A DNA stretch of 64,000 nucleotides, from NCBI GenBank assembly GCA_949128115.1, contig OX421964.1, positions 31,426,177 to 31,490,176 of the forward strand. Reading direction: 5' to 3'. This DNA is from Anaspis maculata. Lineage: Eukaryota > Arthropoda > Insecta > Coleoptera > Scraptiidae. The notes below the pieces were generated by a model. The model searched no databases. It was not told the origin of the DNA and saw nothing but the letters and a program-made list of their open reading frames with translations. The position numbers and the translations under genes were made by a program. Positions 45,592 through 56,260 of this stretch are shown here, in pieces. Position 1 is the first letter of the stretch. Every line of letters begins with the position of its first letter.

Positions 45592-45716
45592 AGTCCTGTC
45601 GGTGAATCGGCGATTCGGTGAATTGTCTTGTCGGTGAATCGGCGTGTCGGTGAAATGTCCAGTCGGCGATTCGGTGAGTTGGGTGTCGGTGAGTTGGTTG
45701 TCGGTGAAATGTCCGT
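45592..45716. repeat. Minisatellite of GTCGGTGAATCGGC units
   Basis: Tandem variants of GTCGGTGAATCGGCG and GTCGGTGAAATGTCC, about eight 12-20 bp units, distinct in composition from the flanking AT-rich DNA. Confidence 0.8.
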
Positions 45717-46085
45717 ATTCCTAACAAAACAAAAACTAACAAGCTTTTGGTAACTTCACTTCATCGTGAGCCAACAACAAAAATACAAGCGGGAGTTCAT
45801 AATTTCGATTAAATTTTACTTTTTCGCACGCATCTACGTTCGGAACGGGAAGCTCTCACTTTCCGCACGCTGGTATGAAAAGTGTATTTTACCCGCACTG
45901 ATGGGTTCAAGTTGCAACTTGCAACTAATCCTTGTGAGAAATTCACAAGATTCAAGAATAGTGACCCTCAATAGGTCACTACCTATCTACTTCAAGAGAA
46001 CATAAGACGGAAGGATGAAATTAGGTAAGGAGGTTGCAACACGATAAAAATCTGAAGCTTATTTGGCGTTTTAAATTGAAACATA
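45717..46085. other. Intergenic, downstream of mRpS14
   Basis: No gene recognised; an 80-codon frame at 45766-46005 has no family resemblance. Confidence 0.5.
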
Positions 46086-46091
46086 TTTATT
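46086..46091 (-). terminator. Poly(A) signal of mRpS14
   Basis: TTTATT on the + strand (AATAAA on -), about 30 bp beyond the stop codon. Confidence 0.75.
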
Positions 46092-46121
46092 AGACCTACT
46101 AAAATAACAAAGCAAGAACCA

Positions 46122-46578
46122 CTACCACATGGCTCTTTGTACTCCGGCCAGTTTGTTATAATCTGCCAGATCCCTGAATACAATTCGGCTCATCCTCCAA
46201 CGATAAACGACGCCTCGCGGCCTGGACGTGATGACACAGCGGTTGTTTATCCTCAATATGGTCGAATTCAAGGGAAAGGCGTGGATCTCTGCATCGGCCT
46301 GTTCACGAAGCTCCGGTGGCAGGATGTCGTTTTTGCGAAGAGCATTGATGCGCAACCTGTCGGGGGCCATTTCCGTGACCATCCGGCGACGCTTCACGTC
46401 GCGGGTCATCCATCGGTTCACCCATCTTTCGTGGCTTTTTTCTCGAACTTGCTGCAGCTAAGATTCGAGGTTATAAATTGTTGTCTTTGAGAAATCAAGT
46501 GGTCAAACTCACATTCAAATGCGGAACTGCTGCAGTTCTCTGTGCAAACATTCCTGTGATTAATTTGCCCAAGTTCAT
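46122..46578 (-). CDS. mRpS14: Mitochondrial small-subunit ribosomal protein S14
   Basis: uS14 family protein of the mitochondrial 28S subunit. Exon 1 46578-46513 ([20 protein letters not shown]) ends at GTGAGT. Exon 2 runs from 46457 (or 46451, two in-phase acceptors TAG and CAG) to 46122. Total about 132-134 aa, near the family's usual 128. Conserved segments are [27 protein letters not shown] and, most diagnostic, [10 protein letters not shown] followed by [20 protein letters not shown]. The start at 46578 gives a short basic amphipathic leader suitable for mitochondrial import. Exon 2 alone cannot be the whole protein because no upstream ATG gives a full N terminus. Confidence 0.95.
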
Positions 46579-46926
46579 GTTGGAAATTAGAGTTTCTTTA
46601 AATAATTTCAATTCCAACAGCTTTTCCGACAATGACAGCTGTCAAATTGACAAAAGTGTCAAGTGACAGATACGTACTCTGTGGAGGTGACAGGCAGTTA
46701 CCGCGACAGCCCATAAACGCGACAGACCCCAGCCGCGACACGTGGCAACGCTGCACGGCTGTCAAAAAGCAAAATGTCACATCTTGGCGACATAAGAGCG
46801 AAATGTGGACCTGCCAATCTGATTCCCCCTGTACCCTTTTGACCATTCGGCAATGCCGCATCAAAGTGTCAAAATGCACGTGCTCCACAACAATAAGTGC
46901 AATTTTACGTTAGTGTCTATTGTTAT
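46579..46926. promoter_or_regulatory. Upstream region of mRpS14
   Basis: Contains a dense cluster of TGACA/TGTCA at 46631-46670 (ATGACAGCTGTCAAATTGAC and AAGTGTCAAGTGACAG), similar to the cluster upstream of RpLP1, and a repeat piece with GCGACAG shared with 56520-56590. Promoter role is inferred from position. Confidence 0.45.
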
Positions 46927-47529
46927 CGAACATCGAACAAAGTAGAGCACTACAAATATCTTGGAACAATAATTGAAGGGAACGGAAGACAGGACAGAGA
47001 AGTGAGTGAAAGAACTGCTATAGTGCGAAGAATATACAACTTCATGAGAAAAACATTTTTCGGGAAGAGATAACTTACAAAGGAACTAAAGGTTGAGATG
47101 GTGAAGGAAGGTGCATGGTGACTCCAACACTGATTTTATGGGAGCGACTCGTGGACCCTGACAAGAAAGTACGAGAGTCGAGTGCATGCTGCAGAGACGA
47201 GATCCCTACGAAAAATGGAGGGGAAAACAAAAAGGGACAGAATCGGGAACAAGATTTTCAAAGAGCAGCAGTTAAAGACGAAGCCTATGAGAGTGTATGA
47301 GGCGAGAGCACAGGGAAGAACTCTCGGAAGAGCTAGAAGAGGCAGACCAAGAAAAACCTGGCGAGAGGAGGTGAGGCAAGCAGCGGAGGAGAAGGACATC
47401 AGGTGGGAGGAGATCGATGCGTTGGTCCAGAACAGGATGCAATGGAGAAACAGAACAAATAGTAGCTGAATTCGGGCCCTTTAGTCTTACACCGAACGGT
47501 AGAAAGACTTTTTAGGATTAAGTAAGTGA
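46927..47529 (+). mobile_element. 5'-truncated LINE copy with 12-bp target duplication
   Basis: GTCTATTGTTAT at 46915-46926 and again at 47530-47541 bounds a 603-bp insert. The insert reads as the end of a LINE reverse transcriptase (HYKYLGTIIEGNGRQDREVS), a TAA and frame changes, then KMEGKTKRDRIGNKI and RARRGRPRKTWREEVRQAAE, the conserved RGRPRKTW tail. Broken by stops and frameshifts, so inactive. A family different from the LINE at 5736. It lies about 350 bp upstream of mRpS14. Confidence 0.85.
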
Positions 47530-48095
47530 GTCTATTGTTATTAGGTCTAAACAACTATGCATGAGAGAATTTTTTTTTTCATTTTTTTCTTTGCAGCAGT
47601 ACGATTTACTTGAGGATTTACTACCTAATTGATGTTCCAAATGGAGGATATTGTAAGATCCATGAAACATGAAACAAACATGAAGAGCCAAGGATGTCCG
47701 TACATATGGAAGGAATCGGTAGGTAAAGTCATTGTTTGCGTTAGATTCATACCAACTTACGGTCTACAAGGATTGTTTAATGTATCAAGAGTTGAAGTGA
47801 ATTTCCTCTCATAGTAAGCCTGGTTGCTAGCCATGATTTCTCACTAAATTTCCAAGAATCATGGGCGACTTGAGGTGAAATTCACTTGAAGGCTCTATAC
47901 TATAGTGTTAGCTTTCCTCACGTCCAAGTCCTAATGACAAGGCTATATCAATCTCGTAAGTTACATCACCTTTTGGAATCAACTTCTCCGCAGTTATGCA
48001 TCATATATTCCACTTTTTGCTCAATTCTCATGTCTGATGTGATCACTGATATTCATCCAGAATAATAATATAGGTACCATCGTACGTAAAATAAA

Positions 48096-48222
48096 CAAGG
48101 ACAGTGTTTCGCTCGGAGTGTATATAGGTACTGATTTGATGAATTTGGGACTTCTTGTCACTGACACCAAGCCAAAAGTTATCAAATTAGTAGGTACACT
48201 CCGCGGGAATCACTGTCGAGTA
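48096..48222. mobile_element. Small MITE-like inverted repeat
   Basis: Arms about 40 bp, with CGGAGTGTATATAGGTACT facing AGTAGGTACACTCCG. No clear duplication. Confidence 0.5.
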
Positions 48223-48768
48223 TAATTATTGTAATTGTAATGCAGTGTGTTCTTTTGTTACAGTAGGAGACCTGGATGAAAACCTGAGCTGGCCATGAGG
48301 TAACCATCACACACCTTCACAGAATCCTACAGAACTGTAGACAACATTCTCAAAGCTTGCCTCATCACTCCCAGCAGTGGTAGCCGACAATGGCAGCTCA
48401 TTTGGATCATTAGATCCACACCCAGAAATCATTGATCTCGCTGTGTTTCGTGCTTCATGAAGAGTTCCACCTCCTCGTCAATATTTTCACGCCGTTTTCA
48501 CCAGTCTCTTTTATTTACTCTCTTATTCTGTGCTATCACATTTTTAAGGTATATTATTATTCAATATTGTATTTTTTAGAATTTATATTTCTTTGGAAAA
48601 TATCTGTCAACGAGGTTGAAACGTTGGTTGCTAAATACACGTTTTTTGGAACTGAAACTGTCTATCATTTCCAAGATTTGAAGGAAAATACTGTAAGCAA
48701 ACAGACGGGAATCAGGATCTTATGATTATTATTTATTATAAGTGTGGGTGTATGTTGGGTGCAGTACA

Positions 48769-48770
48769 AC

Positions 48771-48802
<32 letters not shown>
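48769..48802. repeat. (AAT)n microsatellite
   Basis: About 11 AAT units. Confidence 0.9.
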
Positions 48803-49289
48803 GTGATGGAATGACAAATAGATTTTTAGGGGCCACTTACTGCCAAAAAGAAGTCGTGCTTTAAATTTTAGTGAATTCAATAACAGATTGTGCTATTCAG
48901 CAGTTCAGCTGAGACTCTTGTCCGCTCGAGATACTCATTGATTATATTTTGGGATGCTAGACATTCGTCAGAGTAAAAACTGTAATCGATCTGAGTATGA
49001 ATGATCGTTTTTAGAGTCTTTTCTCCTCATATAATTTATTAAAAACTTCGACTAGTTCTGTAGAGATTAAACTGCAACCTTCTTTGACAACCTCCATCAT
49101 CCTGAAACTCAACTACAAAACATCAAAACTACCTATTCTTGATTAAAATTATAATTACTTACATATGCATGGACATGAGGTAGGTTTATGTACAATGTAC
49201 AGTGTGATGTATGTATGTGTATGTATCGTCTGCATAAGCCTGTATGCTACAAGATTTGACGGTAGCAATAAGGACGTGTCAACATTAGG

Positions 49290-49830
49290 TTTAAATAATG
49301 AATAATAACGGACCAAGAACGGATTCTTGTGGAACGCCAGAAAGCAAGGAAAGGCATCAATGATTGGAAATCCATCTTTTCCATACGAGAAATCACTTAC
49401 CTGTGAGCGCTGATTCCCGCTAATGCAAACAGCTACTACAGACCGCTAGTTCCACGCTCACATTAGGTGTGATGCGTGAAACTGGTCATGGGAAAGGTAA
49501 ATTGTCATCGACAATATGCTGATATCTTTGTGAAAAGTAGGATTGCAGAAGAGACAGAGAGATGCTGAATCAAAACCGAAGTATTTCAGATTTGATATGA
49601 TCAAATCATGATCAAGCGTATCGAGAGCTCGATCGAGAGCTTATGAAAAATGCAACAAAAATGAGAGCAGTTTGGAAATCTTCTTCATATATGCTTTGAC
49701 AATATCATCAGTAACCTTTGCCAAAGCAATTGCCATACTATGCCCAGCTCTAAATCCAGACCGTGGCAACCTTATTACGAGACTTCTTAAACTTTTAAAG
49801 AGATCAAATCTCTTTGCTTCATGAACGCAG
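49290..49830 (-). pseudogene. LINE reverse transcriptase remnant, antisense
   Basis: On the - strand, in order: RSGFRAGHSMAIALAKVTDD (around 49785-49725), ALDTLDHDLIISNLKYFG (around 49620-49570) and GVPQESVLGPLLFII (49352-49300). These are the consecutive motifs of a LINE reverse transcriptase (QxGFRxGHS, AFDTVDH, GVPQGSVLGPLLF). The conserved Gly of QGS is Glu here, and stops and frameshifts occur between motifs. Decayed, no boundaries seen. Confidence 0.8.
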
Positions 49831-50860
49831 TTTTCGATTCGGAGTAATCCAGGGAGCCGGAGGTTTGCTCACCTTGCGTACCTTTGTCGGAGCATGAGCA
49901 ATTGAACTTCCTGTCAATGTCAGAGGTTCCCTCAATGCTTATTCAAGAGTGCTAGAAAAATGTTGTTTGTGTTTTAGGAACAAATATATGTGGGGGTGTG
50001 GGTCAAAGGGTGTTGGATTGGCGTACAAACCAATAAGAGGATGCATTATATTTTGTCAGTGGTTTCTCCTGTCAGTTCTTCACTTGTCTGTGAAGACTAA
50101 CCAGAGAGACGGAGGGGGCGGTGGAGAACAATAGAAAGATTGTGAAAAACATATAGACAATCAAATTTTATTTATTTGAAAAAAGATAAAAAAAAGATGA
50201 TAAAATAAAACCGATGAACCCAAGCAGGGGTGGATGGGCCAAGGGGGTAAAAGGGAAAACGTAATACACTCAGCGTCACCTCATGTACTATAACTTTACA
50301 ACTTATTGTTTTCTCAACCCGAGTCTGAACCTCACAGTGGCCACTCGACAGGGGCATTTTCATTCCGTTCTCTTCACTACTGCTGCACTTATTGACAGCT
50401 TGGTCATCATTCTCTTCAGTGAACACACCGCTTACAATTTTCCCGCAAGAGACCCAGGAATGTATTGAACTACGTTCTTTACAAAGACACTGATGTTATT
50501 GAGACTCGCAAAATACCTACTCGGCGTAATCAGGCCGCAAGACCACAATTCTGTACACCGACACTGCTTGTCGATATCGGTAGGTATAGACAGGAACGAT
50601 GTTGTTTGTTTCTTATCCTAGCTACTTCGGAACCCCGTTATTGGGTACTAATAGGAAAAAGAGCTTTCTGGGGTTCATTATTAATTTGAGGAACATAGTA
50701 GTAGAGCTCAACAAAGTTATAAGAAGTGAATAAGGTATGAACTATTTATTTACCAAGCTTTAAAACGTCACAGGACTTTTTATAAACTTCTTTTTGCGCA
50801 GTGAGGAGTAGGAGCGGCTTCAATAACAACCCTTTGCGCAATAATTACTAGCGCCTATTA
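49831..50860. other. Intergenic, no gene seen
   Basis: Parts of 50280-50450 (GTACTATAACTTTACAACTT, CTCTTCAGTGAACACACCG) reappear inverted at 51420-51560, so a diverged inverted repeat of 1.2 kb spans this area. Confidence 0.5.
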
Positions 50861-51101
50861 TGCCCGTATATTCATAGTCGTTGTCAAGTGCACCTTGATC
50901 AAGTATCACTTTCAATCAAGCTGTAACTCAAGTACGAATTCTGTTTCATAGACATAACTTCGGCTTTCCTCAAGAAATACTATTTCACGGTAATAGTCAA
51001 AAATGTTTCCATGAAACAGAAATCGTACTTGAGTCACAGCTTGATTAAAAGTGATAGGTACTTGAACAAGGTGCACTTGACAACGACTATGAATACGGGC
51101 A
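50861..51101. mobile_element. Harbinger-type MITE, TTA duplication
   Basis: TGCCCGTATATTCATAGTCG faces CGACTATGAATACGGGCA, with TTA at 50858-50860 and 51102-51104. Arms are about 80 bp and include GTCAAGTGCACCTTG and CAAGGTGCACTTGAC, then further pairing with ATCAAGCTGTAACTCAAGTA. Related at the ends to 15621-15847. Confidence 0.8.
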
Positions 51102-51104
51102 TTA

Positions 51105-51263
51105 TGCTGGCCTTACATTGAGCAGCAAATGCTGCAGCTTTCTTTGCAGCAGAATTCTGATTGGAACTGACGCCTGTTATTGCTGTCAGTGACCAACATT
51201 TGACCAATGAGAGCTCGGCAGCAAAAAAAGCTGCAGCATTTGATGCTCAATGTAATGCTGGCC
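51105..51263. mobile_element. MITE, TTACATTGAGC ends, copy 2
   Basis: Inverted copy of the MITE at 44761. Here TGCTGGCC appears as a direct repeat at 51105-51112 and 51256-51263, which could be an 8-bp hAT-type duplication with the element beginning TTACATTGAG. It starts within a few bases of the end of the preceding MITE. Confidence 0.75.
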
Positions 51264-51570
51264 TTAGTCTGCTAATTCACCACTAAATCTCCACCTCCAA
51301 TGGGAGCTGCCTAGATGATATGGAAGAGCAGCACTCTATGCTGAATGCCACCTGAAAATAAAGTCAATTAATTATTATCAGTGTTTATGTAGAGAACGTA
51401 GTTCTAGGTATCTTGCGAGAACATTGTAAGCGGTGTTCACTGAAGAGAATGATGACCAATCTGTCAAGCGTGGCAGTACCAAAGAGAATGGAATGAAAAT
51501 GCCCATACTGTCGAGTGGCCCCTGTGAGGTTGAGAAGACCTACTTAGACGGACAATATGTTATAAAGTTG

Positions 51571-52056
51571 GAATGCATGAGGTGCTGCTGAATGCACTGC
51601 ATTGGAAACTTGTTCATTCCCAGATCTTTCTTCTCAAAACTTTCATTGTAGAAGAAAAGTGTTGGTCTTCAGAGATTTATCCGCCATCGCTCACCAGTGG
51701 GTGTAAAATTCTAAAAATTATGAATAAAAGGTAACCTTCTCACAAAACGTTCAAAGAAATTCCATACTGCAGTTTCAGGAGCGTAAGGGATAAATTATAT
51801 GTCAAATATTGACTCCTACTCCTTCACCAGAATATTTCACAAGTTTTCACTATTTTACCTCTAACGACGGGAAACTAAAGGCTCCCGAAACTGCAGTAAT
51901 AAATTTTTGTAAACGTTTTGTGGGAAGACTCTGCCTTTTATTTATAATTTTCAAAAGTGTTGGTTTTATCCTACCGGCCTTTTCACAAATCTCACCAGCC
52001 CAGAGGGAAAAATTGCCCGGGCCCATCCACCCCTGAATCCAAAGTTTCGTTGTTTA
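51571..52056. other. Intergenic, no gene seen
   Basis: AACTGCAGTAATA-type sequence near 51890 mirrors TACTGCAGTTTC near 51765 (CTCCTGAAACTGCAG against CCGAAACTGCAGTA), a short inverted repeat. Otherwise nothing recognised. Confidence 0.4.
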
Positions 52057-54760
52057 TACAGGGTGGTCCGACTTTTATGTCATTAAATTCAAGGATCGAT
52101 AGAGACTGAAAAATGAAGGGGACTTTCTTCAGAAAACATATTTGAGAAATGCCTAATAACAGAGATACAGCCCTTCAAAGATGGAAATAAATAATCGTTT
52201 TTTCCGCATAACTTTTGAACCGTTCAACCGATTTGATTCAAAATAGAACTAAAGGTTTACTGAAATTATCCCCTGTCAAACAATTATAACATGTTCCATA
52301 AAAAAGTTTCAGAAGCGTAGACATTACGGGGTGTCCCTACTTTTCCCCCCCTATTTCTCACCCCCCTAGTTATTTTTGAAAACTGTTCATAATATTGAAT
52401 TCTACGTTCAATTTGAAAGAAAAAATCACTGTTGTAAAATTTTGATTAGAGGCTTTGTTTGGGAGATATTTAGGATTGAAGGTTTGGAAAACATCTCAAA
52501 AGCACAACTTTTAAAGGTCTAAAAATTAAAATCCAAAAAAACTCATGATTTCTTAGCTGAAATAGGTTTTCTAGAATTTCTAAGTTGATAAACCACCATT
52601 TTTTCCAAAACACGAGAAATTTTCAGGAAAAAACAATTTGGGCTCTGGAATGTGGCGATTTCGGGATGTTTTCCAAAGTTTGAAACTCAAATATCTCCTA
52701 AACGAAGCCTCTAATCAAAATTTTGCAAGGGTGACTTTTTCTTCTAAATTGAACGTAGAATTCAAAATTATGAACAGTTTCCAAAAATAACTTGGGAGGT
52801 GAAAAATAGGGGAGGAAAAGTAGGAACACCCCCTAATGTCTACGCCCCTGAAGTTTTTTTATAGTACAGGAAAAATAGTAAAAAAATCGGCAAAACCTCG
52901 GAATAAATATGGACGTCATGAAAATTTGATATTCTGTTCAGAATTGAGTGCTCTACAACATATCCAAAATCGCCAAAAATCGCACCCGGGGGTTTTGAGT
53001 TATTGGAGGGGGGGTAAAAAATTGCAGGTAAAAATGGAGGGGATGGAACCCGTCAATCCATTGGATGCGAATACGTTATAGTTCGACGTATCATATCCCC
53101 TTGATACCATTTTGGCACAAAAAGTGTCCATCATTGTTGAAGGGGAGTAGTGGGGGGGCGAAACTCTGCTAGGTGGTCCATTTTGTTTTTCTGGCCATGT
53201 AGAACCGATCACGACAAGTTTGGTATCTTTTCCGACTAAATTCAATCTCCTGAACTCGTATCCGATGTGTAAATTTGAATGAAAACAAGTTTGAACAAGT
53301 TAACTTAAGAAAACTTGCTTTTTCTTTGACAATTTTGACGAATTTTTCATTTACTGTTGGAGGTGTTCATTCTCAGAAAATTTTCAGGGACCTTTAAATT
53401 GAAGTGTATTCTCCATAAAAATCTCCCACTCGATGTATAATTTTGTTTCTCGAGTTTAAAAAATCGATTTGAACTTGAGCTGGCACGGCGTGTCGTTTAC
53501 TACTGACCAGAACACTACAGCATGCATCTTTAAATGAAAACACCTCAAACTATTGAAAAAATAACAACTCATCTTTGAAAATTGGAGGATTTGTGCAGAA
53601 CTGAATTCCCTATAACATGAACAAAATCGCCATGAATCGCAATGCAGGATTTTGAGTTATTCGAAGAGGAGGATAACACTTTGACAGGATTCATACTCTA
53701 TGAACTGTTACCTCTCCACTTGAATAGCTCAAAACCCTGCAATGCGATTTATGGCGATTTTGTTTATGTCATAGGAAATTCAATTCTCCACAGATCCTCC
53801 AATTTTCAAATATAAGTTGTTATTTTTTTAATAGTTTGAGGTGTTTTCATTTAAAGGTGCATGCTGTAGTGTTCTGGTCAGTAGTAGACGACGCGCCGCG
53901 CCGGCTCAAGTTCAAATCGATTTTTCAAACTCGAGAAACAAAATTATACATCGAGTGGATGATTTTTGTGGAGAATACACTTCAATTTAATGGTCCCTGA
54001 AAATGTTCTCAAAATGAACGCCTCCAACAGTAAAACATAAATTCGTCAAAATTGTCAAAGAAAAAACAAGTTTTTTCAAGTTAACTTGTTCAAACTTGTT
54101 TTCATCCAAATTTACACATCGAATATGAGTTTATGAGATTGAATTTAGTCGGAAAAGATCCCAAACTTGTCGTGATCGATTCTACATGGGCAGAAAAACA
54201 AAATGGACCACCTAGCAGAGCTTAGCCCCCCCACTACTCCCCTTCAACAATGATGGACACTTTTTGTGCCAAAATAGTATCAATGGGATATGATACGTCG
54301 AAATATAATGTATTCACATCCAATGGATTGACGGGTTCCATCCCCTCCATTTTCACCTGCAATTTTTTACCCCCCCCCTCCAATAGCTCAAAACCCCCGA
54401 GTGCGATTTTTGGCGATTTTGGATATGTTGTAGAGCACTCAATTCTGAACAAAATATCAAATTTTCAGGACGTCCATATTTTTTCCGAGGTTGAAATCTA
54501 TCTTTCTTGTACTATTATGGAACATGTTATGATTGTTCGACAGGGGATAATTTCAGTAAACATTTGGTTCTATTTTCAATCAAATCGGTTGAACGGTTCA
54601 AAAATTATGCGGAAAAAACGATTATTTATTTCTAACTTTGAAGGGCTGTATCTCTGTTATTAGGCGTTTTTCAAATATTTTTTCTGGAGAAAGTCCCCTT
54701 CATTTTTCATTCTCTATCGACCCTTAAATTTACTGACATAAAAGTCGGACCACCCTGTAT
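52057..54760. mobile_element. Palindromic hairpin element P21 (TACAGGGTGGTCCG ends), 2.7 kb
   Basis: TACAGGGTGGTCCGACTTTT at 52057 faces AAAAGTCGGACCACCCTGTA ending at 54760, with TA on each side. Arms of over 1 kb can be followed: TAATGATGGACACTTTTTGTG at 54249 against CACAAAAAGTGTCCATCATT at 53118, and CAACAGTAAAACATAAATTC near 54028 against TTACTGTTGGAGG near 53355. A second perfect stretch (AAAACACCTCAAACTATT and AATAGTTTGAGGTGTTTTCA) continues to the centre near 53665-53700. A block at 52320-52860 has no clear partner, so the right arm has a deletion of roughly that part. Non-coding. Confidence 0.9.
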
Positions 54761-55945
54761 AGACGCACCAGGTGGGATTTCAAAACTTTTTTTTGTTATC
54801 TTTATCTGTGAGAGACAAAGAATTGAAAAAACTGTTCAGAATAGAATGAAAGATTTTTTTCAACTATTGCGACTGTGTTAAAAATTTTATTTGCTATACA
54901 GGAAGAATCATAAATTGTGAAAATCCGGAAAAAGCAGGAGACTACGACATTCTTATTGATGAATCTGTGACCCATCTTAATTTAGAAGAGCTGACGAAAT
55001 AGATAAAGACATGTAAAATTGAAAGCCTCATTGCTTTAGACAAAAATCCTGGAGTTAGACTCCATAGGTATTGGGTGAATGGGAATGCTTGAAAAGAATG
55101 ATAGCTAAATGTATGGCAGAGGTATCAGGTATGAATGTAATAGGAGTATGTTGTAAAAACAACTATGGTGAAGGACTAAAAGCACAAAAGTCTACAGCAT
55201 TTGTGAACGGAAATATATGTATTAAAATAATAAAAAATCAGCAATCACAAAAATCGAATGAGTAGGTATCTATAATAATAAATTATTGAACTATTACCAC
55301 TTAGATAACTTGAAATCAAAAATTGACCTCCGGTTGTACCAGGCCTTCATAATATTATCGATTTACCAACTAAATCATGGGCATTTCACTGTTGTTTGAC
55401 CAACAGCACTGCGAGTTTATATTTAATTTGATGATCAAATTTATGAGCTTGGTAAATCCATGGGGAAGGGAGGGGGGTGTCCGCCCGCGTAGGTATGATT
55501 TTTTTTTCAGCAGCTTCAGGTCTGTCCTCTGGGACCAAGAAGTGACCACCTTACTCCGGAAATGACTTAGCTCCTTATTGTCTCCCTTAAAACTTGGAGG
55601 CTAGCAGGCATCCATTGCAAAAAGTGTCTCTCCTCAGGGGCTGAAAAATACACCCAAGTAGATAAATCCAAAGCCTTTCAATTATTTGATTTGAGTAATA
55701 ATTACACTGGTCCAATAATTCGACCCATCACCATTTCGTGACCGCGACTTTGTCGGCCGATATCTTTTGAATGAGTTGATGGATTTGAAAAATCTTACCC
55801 ACAAAGTAGTGGCCGCAAAATGGTGATAAGATGTGTCAAGTTATTGGAGCAGTGTATTTGGTAGTAATAGCAGCCGGCGAGGCCTTTCTTACAGGTCAAA
55901 ATTCTTTTGAAAACAACAAAATTATGTAGGTACCTATAAGAGACA
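54761..55945. other. Intergenic, unrecognised
   Basis: 54900-55270 shows patches of ordinary-looking codons (EKAGDYDILIDESVTHLNLE in one frame) with many stops, suggesting an eroded coding sequence I cannot name. Confidence 0.4.
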
Positions 55946-56260
55946 GTGACCATGTCCACAATTAGGTATTTGCCTGTCACCCTACCTGATGGCCATCTTA
56001 GCCTGAAGGGACCATCTTCTGTCCTGGTCCTGGATGCAAGTAGGTACGATGTGGTGACGACTTGCTCACCCTTTGATTTGAGCGAGCCTGGGATTATCAC
56101 AAGGGTCTTTGACAAGGATATCAACCACTTCTGGTGGAAGAAACCCAGCCTCAAGTCCCAAGGCAGGAAATATATCCTCCCTCGAAATGACTATTGTGTC
56201 CTCGATTGTGTCTTTCCGGAGTCACTAAAAAATACACCTTTAAATCATCTACCTACATAA
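55946..56260 (+). CDS. Unrecognised open frame of 104 codons
   Basis: MTMSTIRYLPVTLPDGHLSL start, with balanced composition, two adjacent Trp and no low complexity. I recognise no domain. It has no obvious splice partners, no poly(A) signal and no known neighbour in a transcript. The strand opposite is open for 119 codons, so one of the two could simply be chance. The sequence around AAAAATACACC at 55645 and 56229 is weakly repeated, hinting that this is part of a repeat family. Confidence 0.2.
   Translation: MTMSTIRYLPVTLPDGHLSLKGPSSVLVLDASRYDVVTTCSPFDLSEPGIITRVFDKDINHFWWKKPSLKSQGRKYILPRNDYCVLDCVFPESLKNTPLNHLPT

Larger units (their letters stand above)
47542..49289. other. Intergenic repeat-rich DNA
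   Basis: No gene recognised. A small inverted repeat at about 48096-48222 has GACAGTGTTTCGCTCGGAGT facing ACTCCGCGGGAATCACTGTC. (AAT)n lies at 48769-48802. Confidence 0.5.
50283..51570. repeat. Diverged inverted repeat spanning two MITEs
   Basis: CTCGACAGGGGCATTTTCATTCC and ATTCTCTTCAGTGAACACACCGC (50344-50435) are answered by GCGGTGTTCACTGAAGAGAAT and AATGAAAATGCCCATACTGTCGAG (51430-51520). The two MITEs at 50861-51263 lie between the arms. Confidence 0.65.

Noticed and set aside
47182..47469. Basic protein gene of 95 aa
   Set aside because: It is the C-terminal tail of a truncated LINE, bounded by a target duplication.
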